Positions 12,155-24,125 of a DNA stretch of 64,000 nucleotides are shown here, piece by piece. Location of the stretch: the NCBI GenBank assembly GCA_001972305.1, contig BDDD01001597.1, positions 200,506-264,505 of the forward strand, in the 5' to 3' direction. The position numbers and the translations under genes were made by a program. This DNA is from Cephalotus follicularis (Eukaryota > Streptophyta > Magnoliopsida > Oxalidales > Cephalotaceae). The notes under the pieces are model-generated. The model was not told the DNA's origin, made no database searches, and worked only from the letters and a program-made list of their open reading frames with translations. Position 1 is the stretch's first letter, and each line of letters starts with the position of its first letter.

Positions 12155-12166
12155 TGGTATCAGAGA
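12155..12166 (+). promoter_or_regulatory. Primer-binding site of gypsy element 1
   Basis: TGGTATCAGAGA lies five bases after the LTR end. It matches the initiator tRNA-Met type with the last position changed. Confidence 0.85.
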
Positions 12167-12305
12167 GTAGGTTTTGTTCCTTAGAAGACCTAACTAGGTT
12201 TGACCTGTGAGATTGGGTAGACTTGGGGTTAGGTTACTTCGTTATGGTCTTAAATTTTGGTCTCTGTTTCCTTTTGATATTTCATGTTTCGGTACCTTGT
12301 CATTG

Positions 12306-13635
12306 ATGGTATGAACAAGGAATGCTTGTTAGAGGACTGCACCAGCTGAGGCTCAAGAAGAAGTCAGACATGAGGCTTTTGTGGAAGAGTTGGTACGGTA
12401 GAAAGTCGCTCAAGAAGTACGTCGGGTGATGCAATAGAAGAATTTGTGGCAAGGCCGTAGGGAACCAGTTGCTGAGGAGCATGCACCGACTGATGTTCAT
12501 ATTGGTAGGGAAGCTGGGGACGGGCCTGACACTCCTGTTTATGTCTGCCTTGAGCGGTTCCAAAAATAGAAGTCATAGTCTTTCAGTTCAGCTGTGACTC
12601 TGGTGGAAGATGAGCATTGGATTGCGCAAATGGATAAAAAATTTTATGTGCTGGGATGTGGCAAGGAGAAAAAAGTGAAGTTAGCTGCTTACAAGCTTAA
12701 AGGTGATGCTCAAAAGTGGTGGAAGACTTTGGGATTGGCTAAAGGTGGGGATTATCTCGATGCTTTGACATGGTCGTGGTTTTGTGAAGTCTTCTATCAG
12801 TAGTATTTTCCCGCTACTGATATGGAGGCATATGCAAGGGAGTTTGTCAACACAAGACAGATAGTTGGAGAATTAGTTACGGAGTTCTTGACCTGTTTCA
12901 CTAGACTGGCAGGTTTTGCTGGGTCCGCGATGGGGACAGCACTGGAACAAGCTGAGAAATTCAAATGGAAGCTGCACTATCAGCTCAGGGGTAAGCTGAT
13001 CAATGCTAGATTTGTAGATGTGTTCGAAGTTGCCAATGCGGCAAAGAATATAGAAATGGAGAGGTTAGACTTCCAAGCAACTTGGCAGAAAGTGAAAAGA
13101 AGAGGAACATGGGAGATTCTCAGGGGCAAAGTTCTGGACAACATGGTAAGGGCAGAAATGGCAAGCAGCAAAGGAAGAATGATAACTGGGGACAACAATG
13201 ACAGCCTGGTAATGATTAGAGCCAGACACAGGGAGCTGCAGATGTTCAGATTGCTTGATGTGATACTTGCGGTAGACAACATCCAGTGGGAGTGTGCTAC
13301 AAGGCCATTGGGGCTTGCTTTGTATCTGGACAGAATGGTCACTTTGTGAAATATTTTCCTGATCCTCATGCAAAGGATAGGAGAGGGAACAGTGTGGATT
13401 CTGGACAGCGCAATGTGGGTGGTCGAGTTTTTGGCATCACGACACATCAGGTTGATAATGCACCAGGTACTGTTTCGGGTTTTATTTATGTTGGTAACCG
13501 TAGGGCTTATGTTTTATATGATACTGGATCGACCCACTCGGTAGTGGTGAGGTCTTTTGTTCGGAATCTTAGAATGCCTTCAGAGTTACTTGATCCTGCT
13601 CTGGTTCTTTCGACCCCTATGGGGACATCTGTTGT
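12306..13635 (+). pseudogene. gag-pol: Gag and protease of gypsy element 1, 5' part
   Basis: It is homologous throughout to element 2 (19532-20870). A Retrotrans_gag domain is readable as EDEHWIAQMDKKF and GDAQKWWKTLGLAKGGDY (12594-12803), then YAREFVNTRQ, TEFLTCFTRLAGFAGSA and KFKWKLHYQLRGKL (12822-13349). The N-terminus is full of stops from the third codon on, a TAG ends the segment at 12803, and the zinc knuckle is ruined (CFVSGQNGHF, two Cys positions lost). The retropepsin motif YVLYDTGSTHSVV (13510-13550) is intact. At 13635 the frame is broken by a solo C LTR; the open frame to 13723 runs into that LTR. It continues at 16087. Confidence 0.9.
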
Positions 13636-16086
13636 TGTAATGACCCGGATTTCCAACAAAGATATTAAGTATGGAAAAGGATTGCTATTGTGTATTTTGG
13701 CAGATAGTTTAAGGGACCCGTAGTATGACCCTACGCTCGGGGAGTACGGGGGTTCCGCTCCCCAGTGAGCGGACAGGGGGTCCCGCTGCCCGAACAGCGG
13801 GCGGGGGTACAGAGGGCAGCGCCCCTAGAAGAAATTTTTTGGCTAAATGTTGAGAAGGAAAAACTGTCTTCAAGCGCCGACGCTTTGTCATTAATGGTCG
13901 ACGCTTTAAATGTAAAAGTCGACACTTCGAGATAAAATGTGTCAGTTGACTTGGAAGACGACTTAAAGCGTCGACGCTTTGTAGTAAAGCGTCAGCGCTT
14001 TAGTTGGGATAGAGGTGAAAAACGCAGGAAAAGGCTGTGACGGTCGACGCTTGAAGGTAAAGGGTCGACGCTTTGCTCTGTGTCAGGTGCAGAATTATGA
14101 GTTTTTATCCCATTTTGGAGGATTTAAATGGTTTGAAGGGTACGTGGTAAGCAAGGAATGGATGAATTATGATATTTTGCTGCTTTAAGGCAGGTGGCAT
14201 CAGCTGGATTGATTAAATTCAATCACATGGAGGCAAGCTCACATGGGTGAGGTCATGGATGACACCACCCAAGCTTAGCCTCCAAGTTTCCTTTCCCTTT
14301 ATATATGTGTGCCTTCTAAAGATTAATAAGAAGTTGGTTTCTGCTGAGCATGGAGAGAAGAATTCGTGGGAGAAAAGAAGAGAAGGAGATCAAGTGAGGT
14401 AAGGAGATTCTATACCCATTTTATCAAAGTTATTCCTCTGTTTTCCTTCAAAATTATGCAGCAGAGAGTTTTATTCATATCTTGCTGAGTTATTGATGAA
14501 ATTTCAAATGGTTTAATGTTTTGAAAACCTCAAGATGTCTACTTTAACTTTTATGTTTTATGCATCTTGATATTCTGTCGAATTCTTGATGAAAAACTAC
14601 GTTTTCTTCTACTGCTCAGGTCCCGTTTTCAAACGGAAACTGCAACTTTAAAAATTCATTGCAGCTTCGTTTCTCAATGGAATTTTATGATTTTTATCTA
14701 TGTAGATTCATTGAGATGTCTAATTTAACTTCTATGTTTTATGTTTTCTATGATAATGACTGTTTCTATACGAAATATGTATTTTCGAAAAGTTGTGCAA
14801 AACTGTTTTCTAAAGGTTTTTAAGTTAATTACTCAAAGTGATGAGAAATGTTTTATGATTGTGAAATGAAATGAAATGAATGTTTTTACAAGAGAAAACA
14901 GTTTTGGAAAGGTTTTATGAAATGATTTTGTGAATGCTTTGAGCTGATCACTCAAAGTATATGATGAATGAACCGCCCTTGGATTGTGTTCCAAGGGGAA
15001 TGGAGCGAAGGCTCAATGTTAATGGAGCGAAGGCTCAATGTTAAGGGAGCGTAAAGTGTTCACGGACATGCATGTGATGTGAGGATAGTAATCGGGGAGT
15101 GCACAATGCCCCGGTGAAGCGGTGTAAAGGGGTTCATTAAGGGTTTTTAAACTACAAAGTTTTTATGAAAGGTTCTGGTTATGACCAGACAATGGTTTTC
15201 AATGAAAGTATGTTTTCAAGTTTGGCTGAGTTATATGCCACAAGAATGTATGAACGGAAAACGTTTTGATTGTTTTCAAGTATGCTGGTTATATATACCA
15301 GAAAATGTATGATTTTAGAAATGTTCTGGTTTTATAAAACTAGAAAATGATTTCCAAAGATATTTGGAAAAGTATGATGTTGAAATGTTTTGATATAAAT
15401 TATCAAAAATAACGGATTTCGATAACGTTTTATGACTATGATTCTTACTGGGCTCTTAAAAGCTCACTCCTTTCAATGTCTTTTTTTTAAATAAATCTTC
15501 CAGGAAATGTTGAACGTGAAGTTGCGAGCTTTAGAGGAAGTTCGCAAAAGAAGAGTAAGGAAAGGAAGTATATGCTATGAAGTTATGTTTTATGTCATAT
15601 GTGTATGTTTTTCGCTGTGTAATGTTTTATGATAGACGGTGTATAGATGTTATAGTATAGAAACAAATGTTATAGATTTATGATTTTATGTAAGATGATG
15701 ATATCAAAGGTTATTGAATATATTTGAGAGTATGAGAAGTTAATGATAAAGGTGAGTATATGATTATTTTACGATGTAATAAGTTTATGCTTTCCGCTGT
15801 GAAAGGTTATATGTTAAGTGATGTACCAATGTAAAGGTATTAGAAATGATCATGATAATGAGAATATGACATTTTGAAATTGATGTTTCAAAGATATAAG
15901 CATATGCGATCCTGTGAAGTTATTAGGTAATAATGTTAGATTTTAAATCTAAGCCAAGATTAAATGGTATGAAATGGATCGTTGAATGATTAAATAGTTT
16001 GACGGTCAAAAGGTTACACCCACGTAACTCACCGATCTTCGGAGCTCGCTTTGAGCTTAAAGTGGACTCGGGTCGGGGGCGCTACA
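13636..16086 (+). mobile_element. Solo LTR of gypsy family C with perfect target-site duplication
   Basis: A 2,451-bp insertion with termini TGTAATGACCCGG and GGGGGCGCTACA, flanked on both sides by GTTGT (13631-13635 and 16087-16091). Protease/RT-linker coding of element 1 reads across once it is removed (VLSTPMGTSVV, then ISECFCACPIVFDD). No PBS, PPT or internal sequence is present, so it arose by LTR-LTR recombination of a full element after insertion. AAGCGTCGACGCTT-type motifs cluster at about 13870-14080. This is the reference copy for the C LTR pieces elsewhere in the window. Confidence 0.93.
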
Positions 16087-16605
16087 GTTGTGATATCTGA
16101 GTGTTTTTGTGCATGCCCTATTGTTTTCGATGATCGAATTCATGATGTGGATCTTCTTCCTATTGATATGTATGACTTTGATATGATTCTGGGTATGAAC
16201 TGGTTGGATCACCATTGAGCTACGATTGATTGTCACGCTCAGAGGATTCTGTTTGGGGATGTGAATAGGCATGATTTTGTTTATCAGGCTTCACAGCCGA
16301 GAAAGGAAGTGAAGGTTATTTCTGCTTTGAAGGCTCGAAAGTTGGTGGCTAAGCGCGATGAAGGGTTCTTAGCTGTTGTGAAAGATGTCTCTAAGGATGA
16401 GCCTCGACATGAGGACTATCCTGTGGTTAGAGAGTTTGTAGATGTCTTTCCGGAGGAGTTACCAGGGTTGCCACCGCAACGAGAAGTGGACTTTACCATT
16501 GAGCTCATTCTTGGAGCGACACCTATATCTAAAGCACCTTATAGGATGGCACCACTTGAGTTGCAAAAACTGAAGGACCAGTGTAAAGACTTCTATTAGA
16601 TCGGG
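16087..16605 (+). pseudogene. pol: Pol of gypsy element 1 resumed (protease/RT linker)
   Basis: It continues the element 1 frame after the solo LTR: DMYDFDMILGMNWLD, a stop at the next residues (HH*ATID), then [39 protein letters not shown] and [18 protein letters not shown]. This is the segment between protease and the RT palm. It breaks at 16605, where the 5' LTR of element 2 begins. The rest of RT, RNase H and integrase of element 1 is gone; only its last ~77 bases survive at 26709-26785. Confidence 0.9.
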
Positions 16606-19362
16606 TGCAATACCCTGCTTGTTCGTATATGTGTTTTGCGAACTTTTATACATATGTTTGTTTTCGGGCTTTTTAAATTATTTTGTTGTAAAGTCCGGTT
16701 GCCCTGAATTTTGGGCCTATGTGATTTGGGTCGACTGATACCAGCTTGAATTTTTGGATATGTTAATGTAATGTTGGGTTGGGTTTATGTTTATGTCTTT
16801 TTTTTATTCTTTTAATTTTATTTAAAAATCCTTTTATCTTATTTTCTTTTATTCCTTTTCTTTTATTCCTTTTTCTTTTCTTTTTCTTTTTTTTTCTTTC
16901 TTCCTTCTTTCTTTCCTTTCTTCTCTCTCTTTCTCCCGTAACACTCTCTCCTTCCTTCTTATCTGACACGGTTTCACCATCTCTTTCCTTATCCTTACCC
17001 TCAAATCCTCCTATCTTCCTTATCTATCAGATTATGATCTCTTTATTCCTTATCCTGCCCAATAATCTCTCTCCCTTCTGTTTAAGTAAGCCAGAAAAAC
17101 ACTGTTATATTGTCATCTTTGTATCTCTCGTTCCTGGTCATTGCTGTGGTCACTAACTGGGAATCTCTTGGTGTTCTTGGTACGTGGCTTCATCAAAAAT
17201 CAGGTTGGTGTTGTATTGTTACAGCCCCTTTGATTGCTCTGTTTTGGTTATACACATTTTTTTTTGGCAAACTTTGAAACCATGTATTTCTCTCTTTTGT
17301 TCCTGTTGATCAGCTGGTTAAGATTAGAAAATCGTTGTGTTAGTACAACATTTGTGTGTCACCATTTCAGGTTAGTTAATCTGTTCCTTACTGTGTTGGT
17401 TGGTGCTACATTGAAATAAATTCAATTTTGTGTTGCTAGTATCTCTTGGTTTTGATTCCTGTATATATATGTTCTGTCATTGTATTCCTATGTACGTCAG
17501 TATGTTCTACACACCATGGACTTGTTATAATCTGGTTTTAATGTCTGCAAGTGGTAGTGGACAGAAAATTTGGACTTGTACATATGCATATGTTTAAAAG
17601 TTCTTCCATATCTCTTGAAGTTAATCACTGCCTATATGCTTCTTCATGTCAATTATGTGTTTTGGCATCATCTAAACATCATATAATGTCTCATGTATAT
17701 GTTCATATGTCTCCGGTATGATGTTATTCATGATTGGGCAATTTTTGTGTTGAAAATGTCAAGTTTCTGTTGTTCTGTCGTCCAGAACAGCTGGCTGTTT
17801 TTTGTTTTAACAGTTAGCTTGTTTGGATGAGCAGTCGGCTGCCATATGAAAGTAGTCGGCTGTTTCTATTGACTAGTTGGCTGGCCCTGTTGAACAGTCG
17901 GCTGCCAAGCTTCAACAGTCAACTGGAGCTCTGTGACAGCTGGCTGTTTTGCCCAGAAAAATTTCTGTTTTCAAGTGTTTTGCTTCGTTTGTTCTCCAAA
18001 TCAATCCGGGTCTTTTCTAAACAATCTATTAAATCTGTTCTACGTCTCTAATGTTTCTTAGACCCTTATATGAATGGTTTTGGGTGTCTTTTAGATTGTT
18101 GTGCTTCAAAGGGGAGTTTGAATTAACAATCTTTTCGTAAGTGCTTTTGTGAACGTATAAGGTACGGATTTCTATCGTTCCTTGGCTATCTGATTATTGA
18201 ACTGAAATCAGTTTTGTTTTATGCTATGTTCCTTCGTTTTATGAATTGGATTATATTTCGGAAATGAAGTTGGTTTTTGACATTTTATGAAGTTAAATGT
18301 TCCTGACTTTATTCTTATGCTAAGATACGTTACGATATGCTATGTAATGATCATCTCTTTATCACAAAAAATAAATGAGTTGATGTTTTGACTATGAAAT
18401 GTGTGTTATGATATCGTTGTGAATGACTCTCAAATATGTTTTATGGAAGCATATTTATGCATTTTAAATTTATTTTGATAAATCGATGTTTTCTAAATGA
18501 TTAAATACTGAGTATTGTACCCACCTATGCGGCGTACCATAGGCATGTCTAGGCCTGGCACGGGGTCATGACACTTCCGTAGCGGTGTGATTAGTCTACG
18601 GCGTCTCTGAATGTTATGAATAAATCCCATGAGGTGGATTTATGGATCCAGGCGTATGAATCAATTCTATTATATGGATATGTGATATGAAATGATATGT
18701 GAGAATTGAATTGTGTAGTGTCGTACACTGCAATTCTAATGGGTATGTGGAATTAGCGCCTCCCTTGCCAATCTATGTTATGAAATGCAATATCTATGTG
18801 GCTCCGTATGACTTTATCAATCATTAAATGATGTTTTTAAAATGTTTCGTAAATGTTTCGAAAGATACGAAATTGGTATTTTACGGAAATTTGATTATGG
18901 TTAAACTGTTTTATTTGCTTAAGATTTATGTTATTAATTTTATTGAAATCTTACTGCTTTTAAACTTATCGTTTACTGCTTTTCCTTTCCTTATTCCTAC
19001 TGAGGTTTGCGCAGCCGCGTTTTGTTTTTTATGCGACAGGTTATCAGGAGCTGCGGGGGAATGTGTGAATGAGAGTTGGCAACCATATGGCATGGATCCC
19101 TAGGAGTGTGATCCTTGTGTGTCTTTGTTTTTAGTGGTCATGAACAATAAGATACATATGATTTATTTTAATATTTGAACTTGGTTTATGTTTAAGATTC
19201 CAAAAATGTTAAGATTAAAGTTTGAACAGTATTTTTTTCGTTATGTTATGACCGCCACGTTTTGGCTAATAAAGAAATGTTTATGTTCAGATAAATTATG
19301 CTATGTTATGATAGGTTCTGTATTATGACCTGTGACGACTCCCACCGTCCAGGGGTGTTACA
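16606..19362 (+). repeat. 5' LTR of gypsy element 2
   Basis: A 2,757-bp LTR, TGCAATACCCTG ... CAGGGGTGTTACA, nested in the pol of element 1. The first ~185 bases differ from the 3' LTR (24126 on) at about seven positions by eye. A long pyrimidine tract lies at 16790-17060. CAGTCGGCTG-type motifs cluster at about 17780-17945. The short ORFs in it are not genes. Confidence 0.9.
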
Positions 19363-19367
19363 GATTG

Positions 19368-19379
19368 TGGTATCATAGA
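19368..19379 (+). promoter_or_regulatory. Primer-binding site of gypsy element 2, mutated
   Basis: TGGTATCATAGA lies five bases after the LTR end, with one substitution in the core compared with TGGTATCAGAG. Confidence 0.8.
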
Positions 19380-19531
19380 ATAGGTTTTGTTTCCTTAGAA
19401 GACCTGACTAGGTTTGACCTATGAGATTGGGTAGACACTGGGTTAGGCTTTTCCGTTACGACCTTATGATATGTTTTCTGTTTCAGTTTTTGTTCCTTAT
19501 GATGTTTCATGTTTTCAGTGCCTTTTTGTAG

Positions 19532-20579
19532 ATGGTACGTACAAGGAATACTGCTGAGAGTACTGCACCCGTTGAGGCTCAGGAAGTCAGAAATGAGCCT
19601 ACCATGGAAGAGTTAGTACGTCAGGCAGTCGCTCAAGAGGTACGATGCGTGATGAGTCAGCAGAATCAGGAACAAGGCCGTAGGGAGCCAGTTGTTGAGG
19701 AGGATGCTCCAGCTGATGTTCAGTTGGGAAGAGGAGCTGGGGATAGGACTGACACCTGCTTATATCTGGCTTGAGCGGTTCCAGAAGCAAAGGCCGCAGT
19801 CTTTCAACTCAGCCGTGACTCCTGTGGAGGCTGAGCATTGGATTGCTCATATGGACAAGATCTTCGATGTACTTGGTTGTAGTGACTAGCAAAAGGTTAA
19901 GTTAGCTGCTTGCAAGCTTGAGGGTGACGCTCAGAAATGGTGGAAAGCTTTGGGTTTGGCTAAGGGTGGTAACTATGCAGAGACTTTGACCTGGTCGGAG
20001 TTTTGCGAAGTCTTCTATCAGCATTATTTTCCCGCTGCTGATAACAAGGCTTATGCCAGGGAGTTCATCAATACAAGACAGAAGGATGGAGGGTCGGTTA
20101 CGGAGTTTCTGACCTGTTTCACTAGGCTTGCTGGTTTTGCTGGGTCCGCGGTAGGGACAGCATTGGAGCAGGATGAGAAGTTCAAATGGAAGTTACACTA
20201 TCAACTTAGGGGTAAGTTGATTAATACCATGTTTGCTGATGTTTCTGAAGTAGCAAATGCGGCAAAGAATATAGAACTGGAGAGGCTAGATTTCCAGGCA
20301 GCTCGTCAGGAAAGTGACAAGAAAAGAAACAGGGGAGATTCTCAGGGGCAAGGTTCTGGACAAAATAGTAGGAGTATAAATGGCAAGCGAGGAAGGAGGA
20401 ATGATAACCGGGGACAGCAACAACCCGGTAATAATCAGAGGCAGACAGAGGAAGCTGCAGATGTCCAAATTGCCAAGTGTGATGTTTGCGGTAGGCAGCA
20501 TCCAGTGGGAGTGTGTTAGAAGTCCATCGGGTCCTGTTTTGTACGTGGTCAGAAGGGACATTTTGTGAAAGATTGTCCT
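19532..20579 (+). pseudogene. gag: Gag of gypsy element 2 (chromovirus)
   Basis: It starts at ATG 19532 (MVRTRNTAEST). The capsid domain is clear: EAEHWIAHMDKIFDVLGC, GDAQKWWKALGLAKGGNY, EFCEVFYQHYFPAADNKAYAR, TEFLTCFTRLAGFAG, KLHYQLRGKL, then a basic linker rich in Arg/Gln/Asn. A first Cys motif (CDVCGRQHPVGVC) is followed by a TAG at 20517-20519. The true CCHC knuckle reads CFVRGQKGHFVKDC: the second Cys is Arg, so zinc binding would be lost. A frameshift near 19740-19770 and a TAG at 19887-19889 also break the frame. The homologous region of element 1 shows that these are lesions, not family features. Confidence 0.92.
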
Positions 20580-21194
20580 GATCCTCGTGCGAAGGAAAGG
20601 AGGGGGAACAATGCAGATCCTGGACAGCGCAATGTGGGAGAACGTTTTTTTCCTATCACGACGCACCAGGCTGCTAGTGCACCAGGTACTGTTTCGGGCT
20701 TTCTTTCTGTTGGTAACCGTAGGGCTTATGTTTTGTATGATACTGGATCGACCCACTCGGTTGTAGCGAGGTATTTTCTTCAGTATCTTGGGATGTCTTC
20801 ACAATTGCTTGATCCAGCTTTGGTTCTTTCGACACCTACGGGTTCTTCTGTTGTGATATCTGAGTGTTTTTATGCTTGTCCTCTTATTTTTGATGATCGG
20901 ATGCGTGACGCGGATCTTCTTCCTTTCAATATGTACGACTTTGATATGATTCTAGGTATGAACTGGTTGGATCGTCATCGGGCTACGATTGACTGCTATG
21001 GTCGGAGCGTTCTGTTTGGAGATGTGAATAAACCTGATTTTATTTATCAGGGTTCAAAGCCGAGAAAACAAGTGAAGGTTATATCTGCCTTGAAGGCTCA
21101 GAAATTGGTGGCTAAGGGTGCTGAAGGTTTCTTAGCTATTGTGAAGGATGTCTCAAAAGTTGAGGCTCGCCTTGAAGACTATCCTATGGTATGA
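20580..21194 (+). pseudogene. pol: Protease and linker of gypsy element 2
   Basis: This is the segment from the knuckle (KDCPDPRAK) through the retropepsin domain. The active-site motif YVLYDTGSTHSVV lies around 20730-20760, followed by DMYDFDMILGMNWLDRHRATI and RKQVKVISALKAQKLVAKG. It is open in frame until TGA at 21192-21194 (PMV*EFA), where element 1 has Arg (VVREF). The protease itself looks intact. Confidence 0.9.
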
Positions 21195-21206
21195 GAGTTT
21201 GCACAT

Positions 21207-23264
21207 GTGTTTCCGGAGGAGTTACCGGGTTTGCCACCGCAACTGGAAGTGGAGTTTACCATCAAACTCATTCCTGGAGCAGCACCTTTATCTAAGGCAC
21301 CTTACAGGATGGCACCGTTGGAACTGCAAGAGTTGAAGGAACAGTTGCAAGAGCTGTTAGATCAGGGTTTCATTCGGCCTAGTGGATTGCCGTTGGGTGC
21401 TTTGGTTCTTTTTGTGAAGAAGAAAGACGGGTCTATGATGCTACGCATAGACTATAGAGAGTTGGATCGGATTACTGTTAGGAATAAATACCCTTTGCCT
21501 AGGATTGATGACTTGTTTGATCAACTCCAGGGTGCTCGGTATTTCTCTAAGATCGATTTAAGATCGGGATATCATCAGCTTCGTATAAAGGATGAAGATG
21601 TGCCTAAAACTGCTTTCCATACTCGGTATGGACATTATGAGTTTCTGGTGATACCGCTCAGACTCACTAATGCACGGGCAGTTTTCATGGATCTGATGAA
21701 TAGGGTGTTTCATGAGTACTTGGACCAATTTGTGATTGTGTTCATAGATGACATTCTTGTGTATTCCAAGTCGAAGGAAGAACATGAAGAACAACTACGT
21801 ATAGTCCTGGGTATTCTGAGGAAGAATCAGCTATACGCGAAGTTCTCAAAGAGTGAGTTCTGGTTGGAACAGGTGGCGTTTTTAGGTCACGTGGTTACAG
21901 CTAAAGGTATCAGAATGGATCCTGCTAAAGTAGAGGCTATTACTAAATGGCCGAGACCTACCACAGTGAGGGAGGTTAGAAGTTTCTTGGGTTTGGCAGG
22001 ATATTATAGGCGGTTTGTAGAAGGCTTTTCCTCTATAGCCTTACCACTAGCTCAGCTTATGAGAAAGGGAGCTAAGTTTGAATGGAATGAAGAGCGAGAA
22101 GCAAGCTTTGAGAAACTGAAGAATGGTCTTGTGTCAGCACCGATTCTTCGTTTACCATCTGGGTCAGGTGGATACCAGATTTACAGCGATGCTTCTAAGA
22201 AAGGTTTGGGGTGTGTTTTGATGCAGCACGGTCATGTGATAGCTTATGCTTCGAGACAGTTAAAGCCTTATGAAGTGAACTATCCAACACATGATCTCGA
22301 GTTGGCAGCAGTAGTGTTTGCGTTGAAGATCTGGAGGCACTACTTGAACGGAGAAACTTGTGACGTCTTTACCGATCATAAGAGTCTCAAGTACATCTTT
22401 ACCCAGAAGGAGTTGAACATGCGTCAGAGAAGGTGGTTAGAACTTCTTAAAGACTATGATCTAAATATTCAGTACCATCATGGTAAAGCAAATGTGGTAG
22501 CTAATACTCTTAGTCGGAAGAGTTCCTGGAGTGTAGCGACTTTACTTACTCAGCCACAGTTGATAACCGATATGGAGCGGATGGATTTACATCTATATGT
22601 TCGGGGTTCGGAAGGTTTTGTTGCTGCGATGAATGTAGAGCCTACTCTTATATCTCGGATTAAGACAGCTCCGAGTGACGATGGTGAGCTTTGCGCCTTA
22701 GTCCAGAACGTTGAAAAGGGTAAGCAATCAGAGTTTTGTATGGATGAGCATGGTGTGATATGGCTAGGTAATCAGTTGTGTGTTCCGTCAGATTCTTCTA
22801 TCAGAGATGCTGTTTTGTCAGAGGCACATAGTTCTCCATTTTCTATACATTCGGGTTCTACGAAAATGTATAGAGACTTTAAGAAGAACTTCTGGTGGAA
22901 TGGAATGAAAAGGGACGTAGCGGAGTATGTTGGAAGGTGTTTGATCTGTCAGCAGATAAAGATTGAGCACCAGCGTGCTAGTGGTTTGTTACAGCCCTTG
23001 GAAGTTCTAGTATGGAAATGGGAGAGCATATCGATGGATTTTGTGACAGGTTTGCCGAGAACTTCCAGAAGGAATGATGCTATCTGGGTAGTAGCGGATC
23101 GATTGACTAAATCAGCTCACTTCTTGGCTATCCGAGAGGACTTCTCTGTTGATCGTTTGGCTGAGGTGCTTCAGCAGGAGATAGTGAGACTACATGGGAC
23201 TCCGGTATCCATTGTTTCGGATAGGGATCCTCGTTTCACTTCACGGTTTTGGAAAGGGTTTTAG
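21207..23264 (+). pseudogene. pol: Reverse transcriptase, RNase H and integrase N-terminal part of gypsy element 2
   Basis: A 685-codon open stretch. RT palm blocks are present: [71 protein letters not shown] and the catalytic FIDDILVYS. RNase H follows ([28 protein letters not shown]), then the integrase zinc domain ([13 protein letters not shown] ... CLICQQIK) and core ([44 protein letters not shown]). Catalytic Asp residues of RT, RNase H and integrase are visible. The frame ends in TAG at 23262-23264, in a codon usually Gln in relatives. With the flanking stops, the polyprotein cannot be made in one piece. Confidence 0.94.
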
Positions 23265-24047
23265 AAAGCTTGGGGAACTATGCTCAGTTACAGTACAGCT
23301 TTCCATGCACAGACAGATGGGCAGACTGAGAGGACCATCCAGACCTTAGAGGATATGTTGAGGCCTTGTGCGTTGGAGTGGACTGGGAACTGGGATGAGT
23401 ATTTAAGCTTGGTAGAGTTTGCCTACAATAACAGTTTGCACGCTAGTATCGGTATGGCTCCGTTTGAAGCTCTTTATGGGAGGAAGTGTTGAGCTCCGAC
23501 ATGTTGGGATGAGGTTGGAGAGCGAGTTATCGAGGGACCCGAGCTAGTGTAGATCACTACGGAGAAAGTGGCAATAGCAAGGGAGAGATTGAAAGCAGCT
23601 CAATCTCGACAGAAGAGTTATGCGGAAAGACATCGGAGGGACTTGGAGTTCAAGGTAGGTGAACATGTGTTCTTGAAAGTTTCACCTTGGAAAGGAGTCC
23701 GACGTTCTGGACTGAAGGGAAAGTTGAGTCCACGGTTTATCGGGCCTTTCGAAGTTCTGGAGAAGATATGCGCGGTTGCTTATCGGTTAGCTTTGCCTCC
23801 AAAACACGTCCATAATGTGTTCCACGTGTCTTTGTTGAGGGGTTATCAGTATCATCCCCTGCATGTGGTTCACTATCCGTTGGACAGTATTCAGGAGGAT
23901 CTATCTTGTGACGAGGAGGCTGAGGCTATTCTGGATCAGCAGGAGCGGGTGACACGTAGCAAGACCATTTTTTTTGTGAAAGTTCTGTGGAAGAATCATC
24001 CCGAACGTGAGGCCACTTCGGAGCTGGAGGAGCATATTCGGGAGTGA
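23265..24047 (+). pseudogene. pol: Integrase C-terminal part and chromodomain of gypsy element 2
   Basis: Integrase resumes as LSYSTAFHAQTDGQTERTIQ, with the third catalytic residue (Glu) in the QTERT segment, then YNNSLHASIGMAPFEALYGRKC, a TGA at 23490-23492 and a TAG near 23550. The C-terminal domain (FLKVSPWKGVRRSGLKGKLSPRFIGPFEV, VHNVFHVSLLR) leads into a chromodomain (AILDQQERVTRSKTI, VKVLWKNHPEREATSELEEH). Chromodomains on integrase define chromoviruses and are thought to direct insertion to heterochromatin. The usual Trp of the EATWE segment is Ser here. Confidence 0.93.
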
Positions 24048-24108
24048 TATCCGCACTTGTTTGCTTGAGGTATGTGTATGTTTGTGATTTCGGGACGAAA
24101 TCCTGTTT

Positions 24109-24125
24109 AAGGGAGGGGGGGTGGA
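24109..24125 (+). promoter_or_regulatory. Polypurine tract of gypsy element 2
   Basis: AAGGGAGGGGGGGTGGA directly precedes the 3' LTR, 60 bases after the pol stop. Confidence 0.88.

Noticed and set aside
16763-17156. Lys/Glu-rich and Phe/Leu-rich ORFs that look like charged or membrane proteins
   Set aside because: Both are translations of a long pyrimidine tract in the element 2 LTR.
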